64,000 nt of DNA from assembly GCA_024128875.1 (NCBI GenBank), contig JAMYFF010000001.1:434001-498000 (forward strand), read 5' to 3'. The notes beneath the pieces were generated by a model, which saw only the letters and a program-made list of their open reading frames with translations, was not told the DNA's origin and ran no database searches. Position 1 is the first letter of the stretch; every line of letters begins with the position of its first letter. Source of the stretch: Salinilacustrithrix flava. Its GTDB lineage: Bacteria; Actinomycetota; Acidimicrobiia; Acidimicrobiales; Salinilacustritrichaceae. The position numbers were made by a program, and so were the translations under genes. This document shows, in pieces, positions 42,439-55,050 of this stretch.

Positions 42439-44031
42439 TCAGCCGACGGTGTGCCCGCCGCCCCGGATGCCCTTCGAGGCGTACATCGCCCCGTCGGCGC
42501 GGGCCACGAGGGTGTCGGCGTCGACGCGCTCGCCGCCGGGGACCCACGCCACGCCGACGCTGGCCGACACGGTGATGCGCTGGTGGCGGAACCCGACGGG
42601 GTCGCGGAGGGACGAGGCGATGCGCTGGGCCAGCTCGGCCGCACCGTCCTCGGAGCCCAGGCCGGTGCACACGGCCACGAACTCGTCGCCGCCCATCCGA
42701 CCCACGGCATCGTGCTCCCGGACGGCGGACCGCAGGCGGGCGCCGACCGCCTGCAGGACCTCGTCGCCGGCGGCGTGGCCGTGGCCGTCGTTGACGACCT
42801 TGAAGTCGTCGACGTCGACGTAGACCACCGCCACGTCGACCCCGCTGGCGAGGCGCTCCTCCAGGGCCTCGAGCACGCTGGCCCGGTTGAAGCAGCCGGT
42901 GAGGTCGTCCATCGTGGCCCGGCGCTCCAGCTCCTCCCGGAGGCGCACGGACTCCGTGACGTCGGTGAGGACGCCGACCGCGCCGGTGACGGCACCCTCC
43001 ACCGTCAGGGCCCGCAGGGCGAGGGTGCACCGCCGGAGGTCGAGCGTGCCGAGCACCTGGATCTCGAGCTCGAGATCCACGTCGGTGCCGGCGAGCACCG
43101 CGGCGAGCGCCCGATCGAAGGCCATCTCGTCGCGCACGGTGCTGAGCATCGTGGCCTGGTCGTCGCCGGGGAGCGTGCCGAGGATCTCGTGCAGGCGGGC
43201 GTTCGCCAGCTGCAGCCGCTCGTCGGCGTCGATGTGGAACACGCCGACCGGCATCGACTCGGTCAGGCGGCGCAGCACCTGCTCGCTGGCGGCGAGCGCC
43301 TCCTGGGCGGCCACCTCCTCGCCGACGTCGACCATCTCGCACTCGACGTGGCCCGCCTCGTCGAGGAGGTTGCGATTGGAGATGTCGAGCCAGAGCCAGC
43401 TGCCGTCGGCACAGGCGTGCCGGAGGCGAGCACGGGTCGTGAGCCCCGGCCCGGACAGCATGTCCATCCACGCGGCGATGGCCTCCTCCTGGTCGTCGGG
43501 GTGGATGAAGTCCAGCGACCGCACGCCGACCATGTCCTCGACCCGCCACCCGAGCAGCTCGGAGACGTTGCGGTCGATGTCGACCAGCACGGCGAGGCCG
43601 TCCTTGCGTGAGCGGACGACCTTGGCCCGCGAGCCCTCGGGGATCGGCGGCGACTCGGGCACCTCGACCCGACCGCCACCGTCGTCCACGGCGAACACCA
43701 TGAGGTGCACGCCCAGCTCGTCACGGGCGTCGATGAAGTGCATCGTCCCCGCGGCGTCGGTGTCCCGGAGGCGAGCATCGACCGTGGTGTCGTCGCCCAA
43801 GCGGGCCCGCTCCCAGGCTTCGATCACCGCGGCACGGTCGACGCCGTCGACCAGGTCGGTCGCGGATCGCAACCCGGTGCGGTGGTGGTCGTCGCCGAGG
43901 TCCAGCCCCTCGGGCACGGGCACGAACAGCCCGTCGTCTCCCACCGCTGCCACGATCGCGCCCGGGTGGTCGCGCAGCACCGCTGCGAGCTCCCGAGACG
44001 CGCCGCCGCCGTCGTCCTTCGTTTTCCCCAC
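42439..44031 (-). CDS. multi-PAS diguanylate cyclase
   Basis: 530 aa, no membrane segment. Two or three PAS-like sensor units come first: about 125-240 with LLGWRVEDMVGVRSLDFIHPDDQ, and about 250-350 with VGVFHIDADERLQLANARLHEILG. A linker helix and a GGDEF domain follow (DDLTGCFNRASVLEALEERL ... RMGGDEFVAVCTG). The RxxD inhibitory site is present five residues before GGDEF (REHD), so c-di-GMP feedback is likely. No EAL domain. GTG start 44031. The gene is divergent from a sigma factor. Confidence 0.91.
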   Translation of the reverse strand: MGKTKDDGGGASRELAAVLRDHPGAIVAAVGDDGLFVPVPEGLDLGDDHHRTGLRSATDLVDGVDRAAVIEAWERARLGDDTTVDARLRDTDAAGTMHFIDARDELGVHLMVFAVDDGGGRVEVPESPPIPEGSRAKVVRSRKDGLAVLVDIDRNVSELLGWRVEDMVGVRSLDFIHPDDQEEAIAAWMDMLSGPGLTTRARLRHACADGSWLWLDISNRNLLDEAGHVECEMVDVGEEVAAQEALAASEQVLRRLTESMPVGVFHIDADERLQLANARLHEILGTLPGDDQATMLSTVRDEMAFDRALAAVLAGTDVDLELEIQVLGTLDLRRCTLALRALTVEGAVTGAVGVLTDVTESVRLREELERRATMDDLTGCFNRASVLEALEERLASGVDVAVVYVDVDDFKVVNDGHGHAAGDEVLQAVGARLRSAVREHDAVGRMGGDEFVAVCTGLGSEDGAAELAQRIASSLRDPVGFRHQRITVSASVGVAWVPGGERVDADTLVARADGAMYASKGIRGGGHTVG

Positions 44032-44045
44032 GGTGGGACACCGTA
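44030..44045. promoter_or_regulatory. small inverted repeat over the start of the PAS-GGDEF gene
   Basis: ACGGTG-GGA-CACCGT (44030-44044). On the minus strand it contains TACGGT, a -10-like hexamer 8 nt before the GTG at 44031. It may be only an accidental overlap of promoter and start region. Confidence 0.3.
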
Positions 44046-44105
44046 GGCGGACGCGAGGCGAAGACCGGTGGCGGAGCGGTGCCGGGGCGGAACAGACTCG
44101 TCCCG

Positions 44106-45089
44106 ATGACGACGGCGATCCGGCCCGACGACCTCGATCCGTTCCTGCGCGACGGGTTCGAGCGGCACCGCCGCGAGCTCACCGGGTACTGCTACCGGAT
44201 GCTCGGCTCGCCGTCGGAGGCCGACGACGCCGTGCAGGACACGCTGCTCAAGGCGTGGCAGGCCTTCGACCGCTTCGAAGGGCGATCGTCGCTGCGCTCG
44301 TGGCTCCACCGCATCGCCCACAACGTGTGCATGGACATGCACCGCAGCCCCCAGCGCAGAGCCCGCCCGATGGAGATGGGCCCCGCCACCAAGGTCGACG
44401 ACGTGGTGCTCGGCGACTGGCAGGAGGAGACCCTGTTCGTGCAGCCCGTGCGCGACGACCAGGTCCTCGACCTCGGCGCCGACCCCGCTGACGTCGCCGC
44501 GGCGCGGGAGTCGATCCGCCTCGCCTTCGTCGCCGCCCTCCAGCACCTGCCGGTCAAGCAGCGTTCGACCCTGATCCTGTGCGACGTGCTCCGGTGGCCG
44601 GCGGCCGAGGTCGCCGAGCTCCTCGAGACCTCGGTCGCCTCGGTCAACAGCGCGCTGCAGCGGGCCCGGGCCACGCTCGAGCAGCGCCGGGACGAGCCGC
44701 TCGATGCCCGGCTCGACCCGCAGCACGAGGATCTCCTGGCCCGGTACGTGGAGGCCTTCGAGCGCTACGACATCCCCGCCGTGGTCGCCCTCATGCGCGA
44801 GGACGCCGTGCTCTCCATGCCCCCGTGGGACACCTGGCTGGAGGGCCGCGACGAGGTCGGCGCGTGGATGCTCGGCCAGGGCATCGGGTGCAAGGACTCG
44901 CTCCTGGTGCCCATCGACGTCAACGGCACCGCCGGCTACGCCGCCTACAAGCCGGGCGACGACGGTGGCCGCCACCCGTGGGCCGTCCAGGTCATCGAGG
45001 TCGCCGGCGGCCGCATCGTCGGCCACCACAACTTCATCGGCCCCGAGCTGTTCGCTCGCTTCGGCCTCCCCGACCACCTGCCCGGCTGA
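44106..45089 (+). CDS. sigma-70-family RNA polymerase sigma factor with SnoaL-like C-terminal domain
   Basis: 327 aa. Sigma region 2 (RHRRELTGYCYRMLGSPSEADDAVQDTLLKAWQAFDRFEG, about 17-60) and region 4 (LPVKQRSTLILCDVLRWPAAEVAELLETSVASVNSALQRARATLEQ, about 145-190). These are followed by an extra SnoaL/NTF2-like domain (YVEAFERYDIPAVVALMREDAVLSMPPWDTWLEGRDEVGAWM). This is the layout of the ECF group called SigG/SigJ-like, where the extra domain controls activity instead of a separate anti-sigma factor. No anti-sigma gene is adjacent. Target promoters unknown. Confidence 0.9.
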   Translation: MTTAIRPDDLDPFLRDGFERHRRELTGYCYRMLGSPSEADDAVQDTLLKAWQAFDRFEGRSSLRSWLHRIAHNVCMDMHRSPQRRARPMEMGPATKVDDVVLGDWQEETLFVQPVRDDQVLDLGADPADVAAARESIRLAFVAALQHLPVKQRSTLILCDVLRWPAAEVAELLETSVASVNSALQRARATLEQRRDEPLDARLDPQHEDLLARYVEAFERYDIPAVVALMREDAVLSMPPWDTWLEGRDEVGAWMLGQGIGCKDSLLVPIDVNGTAGYAAYKPGDDGGRHPWAVQVIEVAGGRIVGHHNFIGPELFARFGLPDHLPG

Positions 45090-45099
45090 GCGCCCGGCG

Positions 45100-45105
45100 T
45101 AGGGT
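45100..45105 (+). promoter_or_regulatory. candidate -10 of a leaderless promoter
   Basis: TAGGGT, 6 nt before the GTG at 45112, with no Shine-Dalgarno sequence. Confidence 0.4.
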
Positions 45106-45111
45106 CGCGCC

Positions 45112-46395
45112 GTGCTGGGGGCCCGAACGCGCGCTGCGCTGACCTCGATCGCGCTGGCGATCGCCCTGCTCGGGCCGCTGCTCGCGGTCGCGCCCGCCCC
45201 GTCGGCGGGTGCGGACACCGATGCGGCCCGGGCCTACGTCGAGGCGACGCACCGGCTCTTCCTCGGCCGCGCCCCGACCGGCGACGAGTCCTCCCGGTGG
45301 GCCGCCACCGTCGCCCTCGGCGACCGCGGGGCGCTGACCCGCTCGCTGGCCGCCTCCGACGAGTGGGCCGGCTCCCGCGTCGACCAGCTGTACCGATCGG
45401 TGCTCGGCCGGCCGTCCGAGCCCGGGGGCCGGGCCCACTGGGTCGGCCGCATCGCTGCCGGGCACACGCTCGAGGCCGTCGCCGCCTTCCTCTACGGCAG
45501 CGACGAGTACTACGGCCTCAGCGGGTCGACGCCCGCCGGCTTCGTGGACCGGGTGTACACGGGCATCCTCGGCCGGGCCCCGGACGACGACGGCCGGCGG
45601 TACTGGGTGGGGCGCCTGGCCACCGGCGCGACCCGCGCCGACGTGGCCGCCGGCTTCTACGCCTCGATCGAGTCCCGCAGCGATCGGGTGACGGCCCTGT
45701 TCCACGCCGTCCTCGACCGGGCGCCCGACCACTCGGGCCACGACCACTGGGTCGAGCAGGTGCAGCGCCTCGGCGACGTCGCGCTGGCCTCGTTCCTGGC
45801 CGCCAGCGACGAGCAGTACCGGCGCACCACCGGCGAAGCCCCACCGCCGCCACCCACCCGGGGCACCGGCACCGGGTTCCAGCCCTACGCGCGCGCCGGC
45901 GGCGTGGAGCTGGTGCACCCCGTCGCCCTCGTCGAGACGGTCGGCTTCCACGAGTCCGGCCACGACGGCGGCCGGCAGCAGGACGCGCTGGCCACCGCGG
46001 TGCGACCCCGCACCCTCCCCACCCGGTACCGGGGCACGGGCAGCCGCACCGCGGCCGACATCGTGGTCCCGCCCGACACCGCGGTCCGCTCCCCCGTGAC
46101 CGGAACCGTGAAGTCCGCCGGCACCTACGTCCTGTACTGCCGCTACCGCGACGACAAGGTCGTCATCCGCCCCGACGGCGCTCCCGACTGGGAGGTGACG
46201 GTCCTGCACATCACGGGCGTGCAGGTGCAGGCGGGGGACCGGGTCGTCGCCGGCATCACCCCGCTCGCGCCGCGGGCAACCCCGCTGCCGTTCGAGTCGC
46301 AGGTCGACCGCTACACCGGATCGCCCTCGTGGCCCCACGTGCACGTCGAGGTCCTCGACCCCCGGGTCCCCGACCGCCCCTCCGGTGGTTGCTGA
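45112..46395 (+). CDS. secreted DUF4214-repeat protein with degenerate M23-like domain
   Basis: 427 aa. Signal peptide at residues 1-35 (ALTSIALAIALLGPLLAVAPAPSAGA). Then four DUF4214-type repeats of about 50 residues, each with a core like 'YRSVLGRPSEPGGRAHWVGRIAAG' or 'YTGILGRAPDDDGRRYWVGRLATG'. A C-terminal domain (IVVPPDTAVRSPVTGTV ... VQAGDRVVAG ... WPHVHVEVLDP) resembles M23 lysostaphin-like peptidases. The first metal His of H-x-G-x-D appears replaced (RTAAD), while the terminal HVHVE is kept, so catalysis is doubtful. Extracellular adhesion or wall binding is plausible. Confidence 0.8.
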   Translation: MLGARTRAALTSIALAIALLGPLLAVAPAPSAGADTDAARAYVEATHRLFLGRAPTGDESSRWAATVALGDRGALTRSLAASDEWAGSRVDQLYRSVLGRPSEPGGRAHWVGRIAAGHTLEAVAAFLYGSDEYYGLSGSTPAGFVDRVYTGILGRAPDDDGRRYWVGRLATGATRADVAAGFYASIESRSDRVTALFHAVLDRAPDHSGHDHWVEQVQRLGDVALASFLAASDEQYRRTTGEAPPPPPTRGTGTGFQPYARAGGVELVHPVALVETVGFHESGHDGGRQQDALATAVRPRTLPTRYRGTGSRTAADIVVPPDTAVRSPVTGTVKSAGTYVLYCRYRDDKVVIRPDGAPDWEVTVLHITGVQVQAGDRVVAGITPLAPRATPLPFESQVDRYTGSPSWPHVHVEVLDPRVPDRPSGGC

Positions 46396-46442
46396 CCCGA
46401 GACCCTGTACCGGCTCGGACGCGAGGGGGTAGACACCGCCCC

Positions 46443-49153
<2,711 letters not shown>

Positions 49154-49157
<4 letters not shown>

Positions 49158-49933
49158 CCGGCACCGCACCGACCCCACCCGGGTTCGAGACCGTCGAGGT
49201 CGCCGTCGACGGCGCCACCGGGTCACTCTGGCTCGCCCGTCCCGACAAGCTGAACCCGCTGTCCACGCAGACGCTGCGGGAGCTGGAGGACGCCGCCCGC
49301 TGGTTCGACCAGCACCCCGACCTCAAGGTCGTCACGGTGGGCGGCCGGGGCCGGGCGTTCAGCGCCGGCGCCGACCTGGGTGCGTTCACCGGGGAGGGCG
49401 GTCGCGGCGACCGGGAGCAGGGGTGGCGCACGGCGCGGGCCCTCGAGGAGATGCGCGCCGTCACCGTGGCCCGCATCCAGGGCTGGTGCGTCGGTGGCGG
49501 CCTCGTGGTCGCCGCCGCGTGCGACCTGCGGATCGCCGCCGCAACGGCCCGCTTCTCCATCCCCGAGATCGACCTCGGCATCCCGCTGGCCTGGGGCGGC
49601 ATCCCCCGCCTGGTGCGCGAGATCGGCCCGGCCCGCACCAAGGAGCTGGTGATGACCGGCCGGGAGTTCTCCCCCGAGGAGGCGCTGGCCGCCGGGTTCC
49701 TCAACCGGATCGTCGACGACGACGAGCTCGATGCCGCCGTCGCGACGCTGGTCGACCAGCTCGTCACCAAGCCCAAGCTCGGCCTGCTCGCCACCAAGGC
49801 CCACACCAACGCGGTCACCGAGTCCATGGTCGGCACCGGTCGCTCGTGGGCGGACGCCGACGGCCTCGAGGCCGGCCTGCGCGACCCCGAGGGCCGGGCC
49901 GTGCGCCAGGCGTACCTCGACCGCAAGGGCTGA
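49154..49933 (+). CDS. enoyl-CoA hydratase/isomerase family protein
   Basis: 259 aa crotonase-fold protein. Oxyanion-hole segments GRGRAFSAGADLGAFTGEGG and WCVGGGLVVAAACDLRIAAATARFSIPEIDLGIPLAWGG are conserved. Of the two catalytic glutamates of true hydratases, the second appears as the E of 'SIPEIDLGI'. The first position reads as V/L in 'QGWCVGGGLVVAAA', so a non-hydratase crotonase activity is possible. GTG 49154 overlaps the ppdK stop, so it is translationally coupled to ppdK. Confidence 0.86.
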
Positions 49934-49953
49934 CGGCGCGCGAGCATCGGGAC

Positions 49954-50718
49954 ATGCCTGCGCTGACCTCGACCCGCGACGGCGACGTCGTCACCATCAC
50001 CCTCACCGCGCCGGAGCGTCGCAACCCGCTCTCGACGTCGACCCTGCGCGAGCTCGGATCCGCCCTCGACGAGGCCGCCGCGTCCGATGCCCTGGCCGTG
50101 GTGCTCGCCTCCACCGGCTCGGTGTGGAGCACCGGGCACGACCTGAAGGAGATGTCGACCCTCGACGAGACCAGCCTCCGCGAGCTGTTCACCACCTGCA
50201 CGCGCGTGATGCGCACCATCGAGACGATGCCCCAGCCGGTGGTGGCCCGGGTGCACGCGCTCGCCACCGCGGCCGGGTGCCAGCTCGTCGCCAGCTGCGA
50301 CCTCGCCGTCGCCGGCGCCTCGGCCCGCTTCGCCACCCCCGGCGGCAAGGGTGGCCTGTTCTGCCACACCCCGATGGTGGCCGTCGCCCGCAACGTCGGG
50401 CGCAAGCGCGCCCTGGAGATGGCGCTGTCGGGTGACGAGATCGATGCCGAGACCGCCGCCGACTGGGGCCTGGTCAACCAGGTGGTCCCCGACGACGAGC
50501 TCGACGGTGCGGTGGCTGAGCTCGTCCGCCGGGTGACGCGGGGATCGCGGGCGTCCAAGGCGCTCGGCAAGCAGACGCTCTACGCGCAGATGGACCTGAC
50601 CATGGACCAGGCCTACGACATGGCCATCGATGTCATGGCCCGGAACGCGGCGACCGGCGACGGCGCCGAGGGGATCGCGGCATTCGCGGAGAAGCGCCCG
50701 CCCCGGTTCGCCCGCTGA
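49954..50718 (+). CDS. enoyl-CoA hydratase/isomerase family protein (ECHDC3-like)
   Basis: 254 aa crotonase. Conserved LTAPERRNPLSTSTLREL, STGSVWSTGHDLKEMSTLD and ALATAAGCQLVASCDLAVAGASARFATPGGKGGLFCHTPMVAVAR. The STGHDLKEM segment and GGLFC block resemble the ECHDC3-like subgroup, whose reaction is not well defined. It lies 20 nt after another crotonase gene and probably ends the ppdK transcript. ATG 49954. Confidence 0.87.
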   Translation: MPALTSTRDGDVVTITLTAPERRNPLSTSTLRELGSALDEAAASDALAVVLASTGSVWSTGHDLKEMSTLDETSLRELFTTCTRVMRTIETMPQPVVARVHALATAAGCQLVASCDLAVAGASARFATPGGKGGLFCHTPMVAVARNVGRKRALEMALSGDEIDAETAADWGLVNQVVPDDELDGAVAELVRRVTRGSRASKALGKQTLYAQMDLTMDQAYDMAIDVMARNAATGDGAEGIAAFAEKRPPRFAR

Positions 50719-50798
50719 GGGCACGAATCGGGCGTCCCGCCCCGGTTTTCCGCCGTCCGACCCTCAGGTCGGTCCCCCGGACGGCCGATGATGGAGGC

Positions 50799-53705
50799 AT
50801 GGAGCCCAGGGAACGCCGCGGTGTCGATGCAGCGCGCGTGCCCGGTCGCTCCTCCAACGTCTTCCTGCTCCTCGGCCTGTCCGCTGCCGCCCTGACGGTC
50901 GTGGCCGACGACCCGCTGCGCGGCTGGATGCTCGCCGCCGCCAGCCTGGCCGGGGCCGTGGCCGCCACCGTCGCCGTCCGGCGGGACCCGGACCGCGCCA
51001 ACCCGGCCTGGTACTTCATGGCCGGCGCGTGGATCCTCGTGCCCGCCTACGTGATCTGGTACCCGCTCGCCGTGGCGTGGGACCTGGAGCTCACGTCGCC
51101 GGCCATCACCGACTGGCTCTTCCTGGGCGCGTACGGGCTGTTCCTCGTCGGGCTCAGCAAGGTCATCGGCCGACGGAGCACGACGGACCGCTGGATCGAC
51201 GTGCTCGACACGCTGATCATCGGCGTGGGCTTCGGCGTCCTGGCCTGGATCATCTTCATCGGCCCGTACCTCGACGCCGACGACATGACGCTCGCCGCCC
51301 GGCTGGTGACCATCTCCTACACGGTGGTGAACCTGCTCCTGCTCGGGGCCATCGTGCGCATGCTGGTGCAGGGCGGCATCTCGTCCCGCGGCGATCGCCT
51401 GCTGGCGGCGTGGGTCCTGGCCCAGCTCGTCGCCGACCTGCTCTACGCGATGTCGTCGCTGAGCGGCACGTTCCGCGTGCAGGACGAGGTGGTGAGCCTC
51501 TACCCGATCTCCTTCGTGCTCTTCGGCGCCGCCCTGCTGCACCCGACGACGATGGCGCCGCCGACCGTGGACAACGACCGTTCGATCCGGGGGGCGCGCC
51601 GCTTCGCGCTGGTGGTGCCGGCCGCGCTCATCGCGCCGCTCGCCCTCATGGCCCTCGGGCTGCGCGCCGGCAGCGCCGACATCGTCATCGTCTCCCTCCT
51701 CGCCGCCGCCCTGTTCGGCCTCGTGCTGTGGCGGGTCTGGCTGCTCTTCGTCGACGTCGAGGAGCACCGCCGCACCCAGCAGCAGCTGACCCGCTCGATC
51801 GAGCAGGAGCGGCGTCGCACCATCGAGAACCAGCAGCTGCTCGCCTCGCTGAGCGAGCGCCAGCTGCTGACCGATCGCCTCTCGCGCATCCAGCGCAAGA
51901 TCTCCACCCGGGCACCGCTGCAGGAGGTGCTCGACGCCATCACCCAGGGTGCCGCCGACCTGGTCCACGCCGACATCGCCGCGCTGCGCTTCGTGGACGA
52001 GGACGACCCCGACTTCATGATCATGGTCTCCTCGGTCGGCGTCGAGGAGGCCATCGCCGACGCGGTGCGGCGCGCACCGGTGGGGGTCGGCGTCGGCGGC
52101 CAGGCGATCGTCACCAACAAGCTCTGCATCCAGGACGCCTACACGGACTGGGACAACGCCATCACCCAGTTCGCCGCCGACGGCCTGCAGAGCGCGCTCG
52201 CCACGCCGGTCCACCTCGGTGCCGAGCCCATCGGCAGCCTCGTCGTGGCCACCCACCGCCCCGACCGGCGCTACTCGACCGCCGAGCAGGACGCCCTCAT
52301 CAGCTTCGCCGAGCACGTCAGCATCGCCCTCAACGACGCGCGCTCGGTGCGGGCCATGAACGACGCCCTCGAGCAGGCCGTGCACCAGGCGATGCACGAC
52401 GAGCTCACCGGGCTGCCCAACCGGGCCTGCTTCTACGACCGGGCCGAGCAGGCGCTGAAGGCAGCCACCCGGAACGGCACGGCCACGGCCGTGCTGCTGT
52501 TCGACCTCGACCGGTTCAAGGAGATCAACGACACGCTCGGCCACCGCTACGGCGACCGGGTGCTCTGCGCGATCGAGCCGAGGCTCGCACCGCTGCTGCG
52601 GGCGTCGGACACCATCGCCCGGCTCGGCGGTGACGAGTTCTGCGTGCTGCTCCCCGACGTGGCCGGCCTCGACGACGCGATGGACGTGGCCAACCGGCTG
52701 ACCCGGGCCCTCGAGGAGCCCCTGGACGTGGACGGCATGACCCTGGTCGTGGAGGCCAGCTGCGGCGTGACGGTCGCACCCGACCACGGGACCACGGCGG
52801 ACCTGCTGCTCCAGCGCTCCGACATCGCCATGTACGCGGCCAAGCGCTCCCACCAGAGCGTGTCCGCCTACGAGGACGACCTCGACCGCAACACGCCGGA
52901 CCGCCTCGCCCTCCTCGGCGAGCTGCGCCACGCCGTGATCCACGAAGAGCTGGTCGTGCACTTCCAGCCCCAGATCGACCTCGCCACCGGGGAGGTCGAG
53001 GGCGCCGAGGCACTCGTGCGCTGGCAGCACCCCCGACGGGGACTGCTCGCCCCCGACGTCTTCGTCCCGCTGGCCGAGGACACCGGGTTCATCCACCAGC
53101 TCACGACCTGGGTGCTCGACGCGTCGCTGGCCCAGATGCGCCGCTGGATGGACGAGCCCACGGGGAGCGGCATCGGCCCGGACTTCACCGTGGCGGTCAA
53201 CCTGTCGACCCACAGCCTCCTCGACGACTGCTTCGCCACCGAGGTCAGCATCGCCCTCGACCGGGCCGGCGTCCCGCCTGAGCGCCTCGCCCTCGAGATC
53301 ACCGAGACGACCCTCATGGCCGACCCGGAGCGGGCGACCCGAGTGCTGACCACCCTCGCCGAACGGGGGGTGCGCTTCGCCATCGACGACTTCGGCACCG
53401 GCTACTCGTCGCTCGCGTCGCTGAAGGACCTCCCGGTCCACGACCTCAAGATCGACAAGTCCTTCGTGGCCGGGATGGACGAGGGCTCCGACGACGCCGT
53501 GATCGTGCGCTCCGTGATCGAGCTCGGCCACACCCTCGGCCTGCGCACCATCGCCGAGGGCGCCGAGACCGAGGAGATGCTCGACCGCCTGTCCGACCTG
53601 GGCTGCGACAGCGCCCAGGGCTACGGCGTCGCCCGGCCGATGACGGCGTGCGAGCTGGTCGCCTGGATCCAGGCTCGCGCCGCCAGCGGCGTCGCCGTCG
53701 CCTGA
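50799..53705 (+). CDS. membrane-bound GAF-GGDEF-EAL cyclic-di-GMP protein
   Basis: 968 aa. About eight transmembrane helices in residues 1-310 (for example [40 protein letters not shown]), a short coiled coil ([19 protein letters not shown]) and a GAF domain (about 375-520). GGDEF follows ([29 protein letters not shown]) with an RxxD inhibitory site (RASD). EAL is also intact ([40 protein letters not shown]). Both catalytic halves look intact. It may switch between synthesis and hydrolysis of c-di-GMP in response to an unknown membrane signal. Confidence 0.92.
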   Translation: MEPRERRGVDAARVPGRSSNVFLLLGLSAAALTVVADDPLRGWMLAAASLAGAVAATVAVRRDPDRANPAWYFMAGAWILVPAYVIWYPLAVAWDLELTSPAITDWLFLGAYGLFLVGLSKVIGRRSTTDRWIDVLDTLIIGVGFGVLAWIIFIGPYLDADDMTLAARLVTISYTVVNLLLLGAIVRMLVQGGISSRGDRLLAAWVLAQLVADLLYAMSSLSGTFRVQDEVVSLYPISFVLFGAALLHPTTMAPPTVDNDRSIRGARRFALVVPAALIAPLALMALGLRAGSADIVIVSLLAAALFGLVLWRVWLLFVDVEEHRRTQQQLTRSIEQERRRTIENQQLLASLSERQLLTDRLSRIQRKISTRAPLQEVLDAITQGAADLVHADIAALRFVDEDDPDFMIMVSSVGVEEAIADAVRRAPVGVGVGGQAIVTNKLCIQDAYTDWDNAITQFAADGLQSALATPVHLGAEPIGSLVVATHRPDRRYSTAEQDALISFAEHVSIALNDARSVRAMNDALEQAVHQAMHDELTGLPNRACFYDRAEQALKAATRNGTATAVLLFDLDRFKEINDTLGHRYGDRVLCAIEPRLAPLLRASDTIARLGGDEFCVLLPDVAGLDDAMDVANRLTRALEEPLDVDGMTLVVEASCGVTVAPDHGTTADLLLQRSDIAMYAAKRSHQSVSAYEDDLDRNTPDRLALLGELRHAVIHEELVVHFQPQIDLATGEVEGAEALVRWQHPRRGLLAPDVFVPLAEDTGFIHQLTTWVLDASLAQMRRWMDEPTGSGIGPDFTVAVNLSTHSLLDDCFATEVSIALDRAGVPPERLALEITETTLMADPERATRVLTTLAERGVRFAIDDFGTGYSSLASLKDLPVHDLKIDKSFVAGMDEGSDDAVIVRSVIELGHTLGLRTIAEGAETEEMLDRLSDLGCDSAQGYGVARPMTACELVAWIQARAASGVAVA

Positions 53706-53727
53706 GCACGCCGGCTCCGTCCGGGCC

Positions 53728-53733
53728 TAGGTT
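53728..53733 (+). promoter_or_regulatory. candidate -10 of a leaderless promoter
   Basis: TAGGTT, 6 nt before the ATG at 53740. No Shine-Dalgarno sequence. Confidence 0.42.
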
Positions 53734-53739
53734 CGGACC

Positions 53740-54183
53740 ATGCCACTGATCGGTGAGTACGAACCGAGCCCGTCGGACTGGGTGCGCGAGCAGGTCGAGA
53801 CCTACGAGCGCACGAACGGCAAGGAGGGCAACACCCTCCTCGACACCGGGTTGCCGGTGATCATCGTGACCACGCGCGGCCACAAGACCGGCAAGCTCCG
53901 CAAGACGCCGCTGATGCGGGTCGAGCACGACGGCGAGTACGCCCTCGTCGCCTCCAAGGGCGGCGCCCCCGAGCACCCGGAGTGGTACCACAACCTGGTC
54001 GCCGACCCGACCGCCGTCATGATCCAGGACGGCCCCGAGCCATGGGATGCCGTCGTGCGCCAGGTCGAGGGCGAGGAGCGCGCCGAGTGGTACGAGCGCG
54101 CCGTCGCCGCCTTCCCGCCGTATGCCGAGTACCAGGAGAAGACCGACCGGGAGATCCCGGTCTTCATCGCCAGCCGCCCCTGA
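53740..54183 (+). CDS. Ddn-like deazaflavin (F420)-dependent nitroreductase family protein
   Basis: 147 aa split-barrel protein of the Ddn family: [53 protein letters not shown] is the characteristic F420-binding core. The N-terminal [20 protein letters not shown] helix is also typical. Related proteins reduce quinones or nitro compounds with F420H2 and are membrane-associated in mycobacteria. Native substrate unknown. The gene is monocistronic, with a leaderless-type promoter. Confidence 0.88.
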   Translation: MPLIGEYEPSPSDWVREQVETYERTNGKEGNTLLDTGLPVIIVTTRGHKTGKLRKTPLMRVEHDGEYALVASKGGAPEHPEWYHNLVADPTAVMIQDGPEPWDAVVRQVEGEERAEWYERAVAAFPPYAEYQEKTDREIPVFIASRP

Positions 54184-54240
54184 CGTCAGCGCTGGCTAGT
54201 GTGACGCTCGACACACGTACGACCTGAAGGGGCGTCTTCC

Positions 54241-55050
54241 ATGACCCGCACTCGAGCAAGCGTGACGCTGCTGCTGGCGGCGGTGATGGCCTTGGTCCTG
54301 GCGGTGCCCGTCGGCGCCGCGAAGGGCGGCAACGGAGGGGGCAACGGCGGCGGGAAGCCGACCACCACGGCGCCGGAGGAGACGACCACCACGGCCTCGA
54401 CCACCACGGCGCCGGAGGAGACGACCACCACGGCCCCGACGACGACGGCACCCGCCCCGGACCGGGACCCGATCCTGTTCGTGCACGGCTGGAACTCGAG
54501 CGGCAGCACCTGGGACACGATGGTCGACCGCTTCCTCGCCGACGGCTACGCCGCGGAGGAGCTGATGGCGTTCTCGTACAACACGTCGCAGTCCAACCGC
54601 ACCACGGCGGCCGAGATCGCCGACCGGGTCGCCACGCTCCTCACCGTCAACGAGGCCGACCAGGTCGACATCATCGCCCACTCCATGGGCAGCCTCTCGT
54701 CCCGCCACTACGTGAAGTTCCTCGGCGGGATGGACGGGGACGTCGACACCTGGGTCTCCCTCGGCGGACCCAACCACGGGACCGACACCGCCTACTTCTG
54801 CTGGTCGACGGCGTGCACGGAGATGTGGCCCGGCTCGTCCTTCCTCGACGACCTGAACGCCGGCGACGAGACGCCCGGCTCGATCGTGCGCTACGCCACC
54901 TGGTGGTCACCCTGCGACTCGGTGATCAACCCGGACAGCAGCGTCCCGGTCAGCGGGGGTGCGGTGAACACCGAGACCGCCTGCATCGGGCACAGCGACC
55001 TCCACCAGGACGCCACGGTCTACGGCCAGGTCGCCGCCTTCATCGACTAG
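54241..55050 (+). CDS. secreted lipase/esterase (alpha/beta-hydrolase)
   Basis: 269 aa. Signal peptide (VTLLLAAVMALVLAVPVGAA, cleavage about residue 27), a Gly-rich stretch, a TTTAPEE linker (about residues 40-72), then a lipase core. The oxyanion loop is DPILFVHGWNSSGSTWD and the nucleophile is S148 (IIAHSMGSL). Acid and His lie in the C-terminal half (VPVSGGAV ... ACIGHSDLHQD). It resembles class 2 triacylglycerol lipases of actinobacteria. TAGTGT (54197-54202) and GAAGGGG suggest a leadered promoter and Shine-Dalgarno. It overlaps the convergent lipoprotein gene by 4 nt. Confidence 0.87.
   Translation: MTRTRASVTLLLAAVMALVLAVPVGAAKGGNGGGNGGGKPTTTAPEETTTTASTTTAPEETTTTAPTTTAPAPDRDPILFVHGWNSSGSTWDTMVDRFLADGYAAEELMAFSYNTSQSNRTTAAEIADRVATLLTVNEADQVDIIAHSMGSLSSRHYVKFLGGMDGDVDTWVSLGGPNHGTDTAYFCWSTACTEMWPGSSFLDDLNAGDETPGSIVRYATWWSPCDSVINPDSSVPVSGGAVNTETACIGHSDLHQDATVYGQVAAFID
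54361..54435 (+). repeat. 36-bp direct repeat within the lipase linker
   Basis: The same 36 bp occurs at 54361-54396 and 54400-54435, spaced by 3 nt (period 39). It encodes the Thr/Ala/Pro/Glu linker (TTTAPEETTTTA) and is likely prone to length change by slippage. Confidence 0.85.
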
